Positions 18,320 through 27,939 of a stretch of 64,000 nt of DNA are shown piece by piece. Each line of letters opens with the position of its first letter. Positions within the stretch are counted from its first letter, which is position 1. The notes under the pieces are model-generated. The model was not told where the DNA came from and did not search any database. It worked only from the letters and a program-made list of their open reading frames with translations. The stretch is from Propionivibrio sp. (lineage in GTDB: Bacteria > Pseudomonadota > Gammaproteobacteria > Burkholderiales > Rhodocyclaceae): the NCBI GenBank assembly GCA_016705685.1, contig JADJLB010000002.1, positions 186,001-250,000 of the forward strand, written 5' to 3'. Made by a program: the position numbers and the translations under genes.

Positions 18320-19320
18320 ACCCGGCTCCAGTAGGCAATCACCGGCTTGAGGCGTGGCAGGGATTGCCAGTTGCCAAGATCACGCATCAGCGCACGCACC
18401 TCGTCGTAGCGCCCGGTCTCGAATGCCACTTCCGCCAGATACGGCACGATACGGGTTTGCGGCATGCCCAGCGCCAGCGCCCGTTCGTAGGCCAGGCGAG
18501 CTTTCTCCGGCTGGCGCAGTGCCTGCAGCAGGCGGCCGAGGCGCAGATGCAGTGCGGCGTCATCGGCCGATTCGGACGATTCGGCGAGAGCGATCCGGGT
18601 GAAACGGAGCGACTCGCGCAGGGCGTGCGTGCGCAGGTCCCCCTGTGCCAGTTCCTGATAGACAAGCTCCCAATACAGGTCGGCGAGCCGCCGGGCGCCC
18701 TTCCACCGGGCATCGCTTCCTTCAGCCGCCGCCTGATAGCTTTGCGAGGCGCGGTGGATGTCGTCGTTGATCACCTTCTCCTTGTTGTCGAGCATGCCGT
18801 AGGCGAGCAGGCGGATATCCTCGGAAGGATCGGTGAGCACGTCACGCAGAAGCGGCGAGGCGACGTGCCCGGGTATTTTCTGCAGGGCGATAAGTGCACG
18901 CTGGCGGGCCGCCACAGGCGCGCGTTCGTTGCTGATGAAGGAGCGCATGCCGGCCTGACGAAAACCCTTGCCGGCGCGCTGGTGCGTGTCCATTTTGGGT
19001 AGCGACACCGCCTCGAACTGGCCTTCAGGTTTGGCGGGCGGCAGCGAATGAAGCATGACGATGCCGAGGATGACGGCAACAAAGCCGAGTACGGGGACGG
19101 CGAAGCCGGTAGCGGTGAGCAGCAGCAGGACGGGCATTCGCCTGCGGCGCAGGCTGGCGGGCAGAAAAGCGATCGCCGCAAGGCCCAGCAGGAAACTGGC
19201 CGCGGCATGCGCAACAAGATAGGCGAGCAGCGCAGCATCGCTGGTGCTGCCGAGCAGCAAGCCGGCCCAGGCCGACGACTCAAGCGTCAGCGCGTAGAGA
19301 CCGAGCTTCGGCTGGAACAT
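18316..19320 (-). CDS. pelE: Pel inner-membrane TPR protein PelE
   Basis: This 334-residue protein has two N-terminal hydrophobic segments (about residues 12-55 and 63-92) and then a helical repeat region rich in Ala/Leu/Arg with TPR-like spacing (for example ALHLRLGRLLQALRQPEKA). PelE is the TPR subunit of the inner-membrane synthase complex with PelD and PelG. It overlaps pelD by about 41 bases and pelF by four. Sequence similarity among PelE proteins is low, so the call leans on position between pelD and pelF and on matching topology. Confidence 0.88.
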   Translation of the reverse strand: MFQPKLGLYALTLESSAWAGLLLGSTSDAALLAYLVAHAAASFLLGLAAIAFLPASLRRRRMPVLLLLTATGFAVPVLGFVAVILGIVMLHSLPPAKPEGQFEAVSLPKMDTHQRAGKGFRQAGMRSFISNERAPVAARQRALIALQKIPGHVASPLLRDVLTDPSEDIRLLAYGMLDNKEKVINDDIHRASQSYQAAAEGSDARWKGARRLADLYWELVYQELAQGDLRTHALRESLRFTRIALAESSESADDAALHLRLGRLLQALRQPEKARLAYERALALGMPQTRIVPYLAEVAFETGRYDEVRALMRDLGNWQSLPRLKPVIAYWSRV

Positions 19321-20656
19321 TGCAGATTTCGAACAACTGGTTGAGCAGCGGCAGCGGCGCTATTTCGTTGATATGCAGGACGTGCGGGAAAACACCGGCC
19401 TCGCTCAGCGAGCTACCACTCATCTGGCGAACCCACTCTTCGATGCGGGCGAAATAACCCTCTGCCTCCGCCGCGCCTGCCAGCGGCATCAGCGTTATGA
19501 GCACCTTGCGTTGCGGGGATTCAATAAGCCAGCTGACGTCCAGGGCGCGGCGCTGCCGGCCGATCTGGAAGGCCAGATAGTCGAGCTCCGGGCGCGGCAA
19601 GAATTCGAGCACAGCGATGCTGCTGACGGCCAGCGACCCCTGCCGGACACGCCACAGCCGCTGCAGCTCTGCGGCAAAATCGTCGGGGCAGGCCGGGAAC
19701 TCACTCTGGATCTCTGCCGCCAGTTTGCGCGCACCGAGTCCATCGACGTAGTAGCTGATGAGCAGGTTCAGTGTTTGCAACAATTCCTCGTTCAGGGCGA
19801 AGAATGGGACGCGCTCGACGGCCAGCAGGCCGATCAGATCGTCATCAAAGGTTTTCATCGGAACAGCGATGGCATAACTGCTGGGCGAGGTGCCGGCGGC
19901 CAGCGCAGCGGCCAGATGCGACAGCGTGCCGGCCTCAATGGCATCGCGGACCAGTGGGTCGTCAGCGTCGAGTTGGCCATTGTTCCGGGCCTGGCCGATT
20001 GTGGCGACCGGTTCCGCCGTGATTTCTCCGTCTGCCGCCGCATGGATCGTGGCGATTTCCAGTTGGCAGTATTGTGCCAGCAGCCGCAACAGCCCCTGGG
20101 CACCGGGCAGCGGCGATGCGGCGGCGCCGGGTTCGTCCCGAATCAGCGACTGCAGCGTCGACAGCGCGTCACGCATGGCCATCGGGCGGCCGATCAGATC
20201 CTGCTCAAGACGATCGTGCGACAGGCGTAGCAGGTAGTACTGGTGCGTCAGATATTCCAGCCTCTGGTCGAGGTACATCTGGATGCCTTCGGCGCGCCGG
20301 GCACGTGCCAGCCAGAGACTGGAAAACTCGCCGGCGAGCATGACCAGGATCAGGCCACCGAGGTAATTCAGCTTCGGGAATTCACCGACGATCCAGCCGG
20401 ATGCGTTGAAGGCGGCCCAGGCCAGCAGCAGCACACCCGCCCCGCCCAGTCCGGCGAAGGGGCCGTAGCGCATGGCGAGAATGGCCGGCGCGAACCAGGC
20501 CCACGGGAAACTAGCCTTGATCCACAGCGGGTCGAGCGGATTTACCCAGATGCCGATGGCTACCATCAGCAGCGGCAGGATCAGGGTTTCTCCGGCGACG
20601 GACCAAGGGTTGCCGAACGGGCCGAGGTGGCGGAGCAGGTTGTCCTTGAAGGCCAA
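19280..20656 (-). CDS. pelD: c-di-GMP receptor PelD
   Basis: PelD is the inner-membrane c-di-GMP sensor that activates Pel synthesis. The TTG at 20656, about twelve bases after the pelC stop, gives 458 residues, close to the usual PelD length; the longer open frame to 20782 overlaps pelC and is rejected. Four hydrophobic segments (about residues 20-120) precede a GAF-like domain and a degenerate GGDEF domain. An I-site-like RxxD is present as RALD in RQRRALDVSW, with a second basic site in SPQRKVLITLMPL, matching the positions that bind c-di-GMP in Pseudomonas PelD. Binding is inferred. Confidence 0.92.
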   Translation of the reverse strand: MAFKDNLLRHLGPFGNPWSVAGETLILPLLMVAIGIWVNPLDPLWIKASFPWAWFAPAILAMRYGPFAGLGGAGVLLLAWAAFNASGWIVGEFPKLNYLGGLILVMLAGEFSSLWLARARRAEGIQMYLDQRLEYLTHQYYLLRLSHDRLEQDLIGRPMAMRDALSTLQSLIRDEPGAAASPLPGAQGLLRLLAQYCQLEIATIHAAADGEITAEPVATIGQARNNGQLDADDPLVRDAIEAGTLSHLAAALAAGTSPSSYAIAVPMKTFDDDLIGLLAVERVPFFALNEELLQTLNLLISYYVDGLGARKLAAEIQSEFPACPDDFAAELQRLWRVRQGSLAVSSIAVLEFLPRPELDYLAFQIGRQRRALDVSWLIESPQRKVLITLMPLAGAAEAEGYFARIEEWVRQMSGSSLSEAGVFPHVLHINEIAPLPLLNQLFEICNVPAEARSLRADA

Positions 20657-20670
20657 GATTGATCTTCCGC

Positions 20671-21207
20671 TCAGTCCTTGCTCGCCGAAAGGCCATCGCT
20701 GATCAGCTTGCGCATCAACTGCTGCGCAACGGCTGCCAGCGAATCCCGACTCCAGCCGGCCTTGGCCCCGACACCGCTCCACAGGGTTTCCCCGGTCGGC
20801 ACGTCGATGATCGACACGGCGATGCCAACGGCAGGCTCGCCGTCTACACCGACTTTATAGCGCCACTCTTCGACACTGCCGGTGAGCGCGTAACGCGCCC
20901 CTTCGGCCCGCGCCCATTCGAGCGCCGCCTCGTACTGCTTGCGATCGCCCGGTTCGAAAAGCGCTTCCTGCTGCAATGCAGCCGGGTAGCGCCGTAGCTT
21001 GGCGACGCCCTGCGCACGCAGCACGCCCTCCGCAACCGCCTCCGCCCGGCTGCCGGCCAGCGGTGTTTCAGTGAGGTTGGCGAAAGGCAGCAACACCCAT
21101 GGTGCCTTGCTGCTGACGGCGGGTGCCTCGCTGCGGTCGAGCGTGGAGCAAGCCGCGAGCAGCAGGATCGCTGCCAGTACGGCGTAGCCTTGGACGGTAC
21201 GTTTCAT
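20671..21207 (-). CDS. pelC: Pel outer-membrane lipoprotein PelC
   Basis: This 178-residue lipoprotein has a lipobox LAAC (residues about 17-20) after a clean signal. PelC assembles as a ring on the periplasmic face of the outer membrane and funnels the polymer to PelB. The acidic and aromatic segments (PFANLTETPLAG and SGVGAKAGWSRDSL) are typical of the family. It sits between pelB (about 40-bp gap) and pelD. Confidence comes from the lipobox plus operon position. Confidence 0.9.
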   Translation of the reverse strand: MKRTVQGYAVLAAILLLAACSTLDRSEAPAVSSKAPWVLLPFANLTETPLAGSRAEAVAEGVLRAQGVAKLRRYPAALQQEALFEPGDRKQYEAALEWARAEGARYALTGSVEEWRYKVGVDGEPAVGIAVSIIDVPTGETLWSGVGAKAGWSRDSLAAVAQQLMRKLISDGLSASKD

Positions 21208-21246
21208 GGTGAGTCTCCTGTGGTTGATCTGTTCAATCCGTTCGTT

Positions 21247-24200
21247 CTAGAAGTGCAGCCGATAGTTAAAGCCAAATTCTCGCACCAGGCCGTCGGTGTT
21301 GGCGCCACCGCGACTCAGTCGCCAGCCGAGATTGAGGTGATCGGCGCCGAACACACTGCCGGCGATACCTGCGGCAAGGTCGTAACCCGGCCCTTCGTCA
21401 CTGTGCCAGGTGCGGGCAATACTGGCATACGGGCGCCACGCACGCGTGTAGTCCTCTTCGAAATTCATGTCCGTCGACAGGCGGATTCCCTTGAAGTTGA
21501 ATCCGGTCGGAACGAAGAAGGTGCCGACACTCGACGGGCTGTACTCACCCGCCGGGAACAGCGGAGCCAGCTGCGGGTCGTTGACGTAGGATTTCTGGCT
21601 ATAGCGGTGCTGCGACCAGAAGACGCTGGCCTCGAGATTGCGTGGCTCGGTGCGCAATGCATGGCCGTATTCGAATCGCCAGACATGCCCGCTGCCAACC
21701 CCGGCACCGGTCTGGGCATAGAAACGATCGTAGCTGCGTTCGACCGCGAAGCGGTCGAAACGGGTCAGATGGTAGGCCAGCGATACCGCGGCCTTATCCT
21801 TCATGCCGCCCACGCGCAGCGCGGTCGACTCGTCGGCCGGCTGGTCGTGACCCAGCGCAAAGGACGCCGTCAGCCGATGGTCCAGATTCTGCTCGTGCTC
21901 GATCAGCAGTGGATGGTAGGTGTCGAAACTCTTCCGCTCGGCAACGGTGAGCTTCGTTATGCCTTCGTTGTGCATCCATACCATCCGCGCGCTGTTGGCG
22001 GTCTCATTCGGCGTTTCCCCCATGGTCGCGGGGTCCCGGTTGTGGCGCGTGATTGTCCTCATCTCGAAATCCATCGTCAGGCGCGGCGAGAGGGCGACGT
22101 GGGCGCGGATGCTGGCGTTTCGCTCATCAACCGAACCGATATCGTTCTGCCAGACACTGCCGCCCACGTGATGCGAGTGTGCCAGCAGGGTCTCGCTCAG
22201 TTGCAGGTGCAGCGGATCGTCTGCCGGCAAGTCGGTCTGCGCGTCGAAGGCTTCGCTCTGGGCCAGCCGCACATCGCCGGCCAGGCGTGCGGCCTCGATG
22301 CGGTCATTGCGCGGAATGAGCGGCGCAAAGTCATCCAGCAACTGACCGGACAGCGCCCGGTCGCCGGACTCCAGGGCGAGGCGCATTTCCCCCCACAGTG
22401 GCCGCGCCGCCGTTTTTGCATACTGCTGCCAGAGCCAGCCACGCGCCGCGTCGTACTGCTCGGCGTCGAGCAGCCAGGCGAAGGCCGCATCGCGCGCCGA
22501 TGGCGACAACTGGCCATCCGCCGCACGATCGAGCCGGAGCATTTCGCGCAACGTGGCATAGGCCGGGTCACCGGGCCTGGCCAGCATCAGCAGCCTTGCG
22601 CGTGCGGCTTGACGCAGCGCGGCCATCTCGCGGGGCAATTGTTCGGCGGCGACCTGCTGCCGTGTCCGCCTTTTTTCATCAAGCAGCAATTGCTTGCGCA
22701 AACGCCAGGCGCGATCCACTTCCTGATTCTGCTCCAGCGCATCGGCATAGTTCATCAGCCACAGAAAGTCGTCGCGGTGCGCGGCGAGCCGGGGGGTCAG
22801 GTAGCGGCGCAGCGCAACGTCCGGAATCGACAGCGCGAGATTGGCGGCCGCCAGCACATCGTGCATCGCCGGGTCAGGCTGCCAATCGCGTTCGTGGGCG
22901 GCCATTATGCTGCGCAGGCGCTTCCCTTCACCACTCTCGACCAGCAGCCAGAGCAAGGCCTGCTGAACGTCCACGTTGCCCGCTGCGAGTGCAAATGCGG
23001 CATCGAGGTCGGCCAACGCGAGGCTGCGCTGACCGTTAGCCATCCGGTATTGGGCCGAAAGGCGGAGGAAGTTTGCCTGTTGGCGAAGCTGGGCGGATTC
23101 TTCGGCCGACAGCGTGCTCATCAGCTTGCCCATGTCCTGCCAGCGCCCCGCCGTGGCATAAAGACTGAGCGCCTGCAGCAGCAAGTGCGTGTCACGGAAG
23201 CGCAACCAGCCGTCACTGCTGACCCGAGCGGCTTCGAGCGGGTATTCGTCAAGCAGCAGTGTGGCCAGGTTTTGGTGATCGCTGGCCACCGCCCCCTGGC
23301 CGGCAAGCACGTGGCGATAGGCGGCGGCAGCCTTCTTGTCGTGACCGAGCCGCGTGGCGATGTCACCACGCAGTCGCCAGTAAGTGGTACCGGCGGTGTC
23401 GGCAGAGTTGGCACTACCACTTTCGGCGGCATCGTCGACGCGCTCAAGAATCGCCAGCGCGCTGGCCTGCTCGCCGCGTATCAGATAAAGCGTTCCGACG
23501 TGGACCGCTTGCGCCGTCGTCAACGCGTTCGTCGCCATGAAGCGTTGCCAAAGCTCCAGCGCCCTTTCGTCGTCCCCCATCCGTTCGGCCAGTTCGGCCA
23601 TGCTGGCCAACAATTCCGGCCGTTTTTGCTGGCGGTATAGCTGTTCGAGAACGCGCATCGCTCCCCTGGGGTCGCCCAGACGTTCGAACGTCGCAACCAG
23701 TTCCGCGACCAGTGCCGGATTGGCGGGTTGCTGGCGCACCTGGTGCTCAATCGCTGCCAGCAAGGCTTTGTCGTCAAACAGGCCGGGCGCGAGCCGCAGA
23801 ATCGCCTGCCAGGCTTCGTCGCTGCCGTTGGCGCGCGCCAGATACAGCCAGTGGGTGAGCGCGATCGCCGGGCGCCCGGTCCATTCCGAAACACGTGCCA
23901 GCCGCTCGCGCCAGACCAGATGGTCGGGCGCCTGACGCACGGCGGACGCGGCGACCTGCCAGGCATCCTCGAGCTTCCGATTGTCGAGGAAGGCTTCAAA
24001 GCCGAGGGTGTAGATGCGGTCGTCGAACGGCAGTTGCGGACCGCTCCTTTCGCCGACGGCTTGCCAGCGGATACCGTAGGCCGATGCCAACTGCTGCTGT
24101 TTCCACTGTCGCAGCAGCGACAGGCGCAGGAGCTTGCGGGCGTACTTGTCGGCCAGATCCGGGCGCCTGACCGAGCGCGCAAAGCGCACCAGCAGTTCCA

Positions 24201-24996
24201 GCACCTGAGCGCTTTCACCCAGAGACGGCGTCACGGCCAGCTCCTCTTCAGCAAGGGCCAGCGCCTCCTTCACCTGGTCGCCGGACTGGAGCGCGAGCAT
24301 GCCATCGATGAAGAAACGGCGTTGTTCGATGGGTTCACTGGTACGCCGCACCGCGATCAGGAAGAACTTGCCCGCCGCAAGGTATTCGCCACCAGCCAGG
24401 GCGGCGCGTGCTGCCTCCGCGTACCAGTCGGCCGAACGCCCCTGACCGCTGGCAGCGACTCGCTGAAGCAATTCGATGCCAAGCTGGGTGTCGTTAAATT
24501 GGAGTGCCAGGCGGGCTATCTCGATTTTCCTGTCCTCAGGCCATTCCTGGGCAGCCAGAGTGCGCAGCGTGGAGCGCAGTTGCGCCCGTTGGGCTGCTCG
24601 TTGCGGTGTCCCGGGATCCATGCGGAAATAGCGTTGCTCGGCTGCGCGCCAGCTCAGCCAAGTAGCTTCCAGGCGTGTTTCCTTGTCCGGCGACTGGAGC
24701 AGCTTGGCCAGCGTAAGTTCCAGCTTGTCGTAGAGGCCGCTGCTCAGCTCATGGCGGGCCAGCGTGAGGCGGAGTTGCGGGTTTCCGGAATCGGTTCGCA
24801 GCAGATTCACCAGATAGGCATCGGTGAGCTCACTCTGCGGGGCTTCGATAATGCGATGAACCAGCGCCTTGTGCGGATAGATCGCGACCAGCACGGCAAG
24901 CACCAGCACGCCCAGCAACGCGATCGACCACGGCGGCGCCAGCCGCGGGCGCTCAACGGTCGCGGCAGCGAGTTTCGATCGTTGCAGCAGCATCAC
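21247..24996 (-). CDS. pelB: Pel TPR scaffold and outer-membrane porin PelB
   Basis: This 1249-residue protein has an N-terminal membrane anchor (LLGVLVLAVLVAIYP), a long periplasmic TPR superhelix (about residues 60-880), and a C-terminal beta-barrel of about 300 residues with alternating hydrophobic strands ending in FGFNYRLHF, a C-terminal Phe typical of BAM substrates. PelB exports Pel and recruits PelA through its TPRs. The start lies inside the pelA 3' end (44-base overlap). Length and architecture match Pseudomonas PelB. Confidence 0.95.
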   Translation of the reverse strand: MMLLQRSKLAAATVERPRLAPPWSIALLGVLVLAVLVAIYPHKALVHRIIEAPQSELTDAYLVNLLRTDSGNPQLRLTLARHELSSGLYDKLELTLAKLLQSPDKETRLEATWLSWRAAEQRYFRMDPGTPQRAAQRAQLRSTLRTLAAQEWPEDRKIEIARLALQFNDTQLGIELLQRVAASGQGRSADWYAEAARAALAGGEYLAAGKFFLIAVRRTSEPIEQRRFFIDGMLALQSGDQVKEALALAEEELAVTPSLGESAQVLELLVRFARSVRRPDLADKYARKLLRLSLLRQWKQQQLASAYGIRWQAVGERSGPQLPFDDRIYTLGFEAFLDNRKLEDAWQVAASAVRQAPDHLVWRERLARVSEWTGRPAIALTHWLYLARANGSDEAWQAILRLAPGLFDDKALLAAIEHQVRQQPANPALVAELVATFERLGDPRGAMRVLEQLYRQQKRPELLASMAELAERMGDDERALELWQRFMATNALTTAQAVHVGTLYLIRGEQASALAILERVDDAAESGSANSADTAGTTYWRLRGDIATRLGHDKKAAAAYRHVLAGQGAVASDHQNLATLLLDEYPLEAARVSSDGWLRFRDTHLLLQALSLYATAGRWQDMGKLMSTLSAEESAQLRQQANFLRLSAQYRMANGQRSLALADLDAAFALAAGNVDVQQALLWLLVESGEGKRLRSIMAAHERDWQPDPAMHDVLAAANLALSIPDVALRRYLTPRLAAHRDDFLWLMNYADALEQNQEVDRAWRLRKQLLLDEKRRTRQQVAAEQLPREMAALRQAARARLLMLARPGDPAYATLREMLRLDRAADGQLSPSARDAAFAWLLDAEQYDAARGWLWQQYAKTAARPLWGEMRLALESGDRALSGQLLDDFAPLIPRNDRIEAARLAGDVRLAQSEAFDAQTDLPADDPLHLQLSETLLAHSHHVGGSVWQNDIGSVDERNASIRAHVALSPRLTMDFEMRTITRHNRDPATMGETPNETANSARMVWMHNEGITKLTVAERKSFDTYHPLLIEHEQNLDHRLTASFALGHDQPADESTALRVGGMKDKAAVSLAYHLTRFDRFAVERSYDRFYAQTGAGVGSGHVWRFEYGHALRTEPRNLEASVFWSQHRYSQKSYVNDPQLAPLFPAGEYSPSSVGTFFVPTGFNFKGIRLSTDMNFEEDYTRAWRPYASIARTWHSDEGPGYDLAAGIAGSVFGADHLNLGWRLSRGGANTDGLVREFGFNYRLHF

Positions 24997-27778
24997 TGAT
25001 ACCGAAGGATTGAACGCCGCCGGAACGTTTCCGCGGCGTCAGCGTGCGCCCATTGGCGAGCACGCTGCAGTGGCTGGCGTTGGCCAGCGAAAACTCGATG
25101 GCTTGATACCCCTTGAGCGAGAAGCGCTGGCCAGCCTCGTGCGACTGCCAGTCGGTCAGTCGGGCGTTGGCATCGACAAGATAGACGGCGCCGGTCCGGG
25201 TTGCAGCAAAGCGCAGCAATGTGTCGCCACTGGCCAGGTGAATGTAGTTGCCCTCGTTGCCGGCGAGATATCCGGCGACACCGCCGGAAACCGGGCGCTC
25301 TGGGTAACCCATCGCTACCGGCGCGCGCAGCGTGCGCAAGTCGCCGTTACCGCGGATGCGCCAGCCGCCATCTTCCCGTGCCAATACCATCGTCTCGAAA
25401 TCGAGGGCCTTGCGAATGAAGTCGGAGGCGTGGATCAGGTTGGGCGACTGCGCCAGCGACCAGTCGTAGACCTTGTACAGCGCCTTCAGCGACGCCTGCT
25501 TGCTGGCCGAGTAGGTGTGATAGTAGATGTCGATCGGCTTCAGTCGTCGCGGCGAATCGGTCATCTGGAAAGTCTCGATGACCCGCTCGAAGCCATAGTA
25601 CGGGCCGTGCCACAGGTTGGTGTAGACGTTCTCGTTCATCACTGGTGCGAAGGTCTGGAAGATGCCGTCGATGGCATAGCCGAGCGGAGATACGGCGGTC
25701 AGGCTCGGAAACGAGCGGGTGATGATGGTATTGCCGCCGTTCATGTTCAGCAAGCCGGCATCTTCGGCAATGCGCAGGGCCTGTGCCTGTGGTGCGGCAT
25801 CGCCGCTCCACAGCATGATCCGAACCGGTTTTCCGGGCGGCGCCAGATTCTTGCGGATGTAGTCGACCGAACCGACAATTTCCCGCTCCAGATTCATCTC
25901 GTAGCCGGGAATCTCCAGATGATAGCTGTCGTCCCCTTTCTTTTTTGGCGCGGCCAGCTCGGCGCGACTCCAGTCGAACGGGTGCGAAAAACTGTGGCTG
26001 GCGATCTCGATGTAGGGCAACGCGAAGGTGCGCCGGGCAATCGCCTCCATCTCGGCGGAGAGGGCCGGGTACAGTCCGTCCGGGGCAACCTCGCCTTCAA
26101 TCACCGACATCGTCGTCGGCAGCCGGTAGCGCTGCAACACTTGGGTCAACAAGGCTTCGCCGGCCAATGGCGTGCCCGGCAACTCGGCGCGGGACGGATA
26201 ACCGTCGCCGTCGATGTGGATGAACATCAGGCGACGGCCGTTCTCTGTCGTCGTATCGGGCAGCGGCAGGTCGGGCAGAGCCAATGCCTGCTGCAGGAAG
26301 GCGAAGGGGTCGATGATCCAACGTGACTGTTCGCTGCCAGGTACCCCGACCACGGCATAGGGGTCGAGGACGTAGCCTCCCCAGCGGGTCAGCGCGGCAA
26401 CATCGAAGGTTTGCCCCCGGGCATCGGCCAGTTTCAGCAGGGATCGACCCTGCCCATCAGCCAGCTCCAACGGCGTCAGGTTACGACGGTCGGGTTGGGG
26501 GGGCGCCTCGAAGCCGATCATCGCGTCCTGGCTGGCGACGGTCAGGCGACCGGGAGTTCCCGAGGCCACCACGGATTTCAGGCCCAGGCGGTGTGCCAGT
26601 TTGCCTTCTGCGGCAAAGGGAAAGCTGCCGAATACGGCAACTTTCAGGCCCTGGTCGATTTGCTGCTGCAGCCAGTCTGCCACCTGGCGGCCGCGGGCAA
26701 CCGGAGCGTTGGCCCAGATCACGATGCCGGCGTAGCGCGCAGCCAGCGGGCCGGCGGGCAGCGGCTTGCGCAAGTCGTGGAAATCGATCGTGTACCCCAG
26801 GTGCTGGATCGGCATGGCGCCAAAACGCATTGCCGGGTGCTCGATCAGCAAGCCATCGGGACTGCCGTCGTAAAGCATCAGCATGCGTCGTGGCACGATT
26901 TCCCGGCGCCCGATGCCGACCGTGCCGATCTGGCTATCGGTAACCCAGGGTTCGATGCCAAGCGCGCGAATGCGCGCGGCTGTTTCACGCATCTGGCCGC
27001 GTGCCTGCGGCGGCAGGTAGTCGATGGCCAGCACCGGCACACCGAATTCGTCGCGTACGCGACGCAATTGGCCGAGCAGCCACTCGCGATCAGCGGCGGA
27101 CACTTCGACGTAGCGTCGGGAGGTCGCGTTCCAGCCGCGGAAGAGGGATTCGGCGGCGACCATGCTGATCTTGTCGCGAACGGCCGGCACGATCTCGAAA
27201 CCACGGTTGAGAATCAGGCGAATGCCCGGAAAGCGCCGATGCAGGGTCTCGATGACGGCAATCAGCCCTTTTTGTTGCGCCGCTTCGTCGACACCGCTGG
27301 CCAGACGGTACGAATCCAGTGTGTCCAGGAAAAAGCCGCGGTAGCCTCTCTCCCAGAGCGGGCCGACGATGGCCTCGGCGACGAAGGTCGGCAGTTCCGG
27401 CCAGCTCAGGTCGATGACCTTCGATCCCCAGTCGGCATTGGTGGTCAGCAGGCGCTTGGCCGGGATCGCCGCCGCATAGGCGCGCGAGGGCTGTACTTCG
27501 CCAATGGCGATGTAGGCAAAAAGTTCGCTGTAGGGTTTCTTGTAGCGCTTCGGGTCAAAGCCGTGGTCTGGTTCGACGACGACGATGTCGAAGGCCTTGA
27601 GTTCCTCAAGCGGCGCGTCCGCACCATAGTGCAGCGCGACAGACGGGGATACAGCTTGTGCGCTGGGCAGCCACCCAAGCAGACACGCAGATAGCACGCA
27701 ACGAAGCAGCCACCGCACAAAACCCGTGGTCCGGGATGCGTGGTTGCCTGCAACGAAGCAATTCATCTCAGTCGGCAA
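24953..27778 (-). CDS. pelA: Pel glycoside hydrolase/deacetylase PelA
   Basis: This 941-residue periplasmic protein has a signal peptide (LLRCVLSACLLGWLPSAQA) and two enzyme modules. The first (residues about 45-300) is the GH114/GH166-like hydrolase with FDIVVVEPDHGFDP, AYIAIGEVQPSRAY and GYRGFFLDTLDSY. The second is a polysaccharide deacetylase-like domain with the metal-binding HIDGDG (about 530) and SHSFSHPFDW His pair (about 610). PelA partly deacetylates Pel and trims it. It is the first gene of the operon, with about 160 bases upstream before the next gene. No FleQ-type operator could be recognised there. Confidence 0.95.
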   Translation of the reverse strand: MPTEMNCFVAGNHASRTTGFVRWLLRCVLSACLLGWLPSAQAVSPSVALHYGADAPLEELKAFDIVVVEPDHGFDPKRYKKPYSELFAYIAIGEVQPSRAYAAAIPAKRLLTTNADWGSKVIDLSWPELPTFVAEAIVGPLWERGYRGFFLDTLDSYRLASGVDEAAQQKGLIAVIETLHRRFPGIRLILNRGFEIVPAVRDKISMVAAESLFRGWNATSRRYVEVSAADREWLLGQLRRVRDEFGVPVLAIDYLPPQARGQMRETAARIRALGIEPWVTDSQIGTVGIGRREIVPRRMLMLYDGSPDGLLIEHPAMRFGAMPIQHLGYTIDFHDLRKPLPAGPLAARYAGIVIWANAPVARGRQVADWLQQQIDQGLKVAVFGSFPFAAEGKLAHRLGLKSVVASGTPGRLTVASQDAMIGFEAPPQPDRRNLTPLELADGQGRSLLKLADARGQTFDVAALTRWGGYVLDPYAVVGVPGSEQSRWIIDPFAFLQQALALPDLPLPDTTTENGRRLMFIHIDGDGYPSRAELPGTPLAGEALLTQVLQRYRLPTTMSVIEGEVAPDGLYPALSAEMEAIARRTFALPYIEIASHSFSHPFDWSRAELAAPKKKGDDSYHLEIPGYEMNLEREIVGSVDYIRKNLAPPGKPVRIMLWSGDAAPQAQALRIAEDAGLLNMNGGNTIITRSFPSLTAVSPLGYAIDGIFQTFAPVMNENVYTNLWHGPYYGFERVIETFQMTDSPRRLKPIDIYYHTYSASKQASLKALYKVYDWSLAQSPNLIHASDFIRKALDFETMVLAREDGGWRIRGNGDLRTLRAPVAMGYPERPVSGGVAGYLAGNEGNYIHLASGDTLLRFAATRTGAVYLVDANARLTDWQSHEAGQRFSLKGYQAIEFSLANASHCSVLANGRTLTPRKRSGGVQSFGISDAAATIETRCRDR

Positions 27779-27939
27779 ACGGTACCTTTCAGGATAAATC
27801 GGCTTCCGGCGCAGCTGCTGGCGGCGTTCAGGCGCGTGTAGCCCGAAATTCTAACGTGAATCACCTGAATTCGCGCCGATTCACGACGACATAGTGTCGG
27901 CCCTCTTTTCTGAATACCTTGCGCGTATTGCCGATCAAG

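Noticed and set aside
21190-23640. 816-codon plus-strand ORF opposite pelB
   Set aside because: Antisense to an intact PelB; low-complexity shadow frame.
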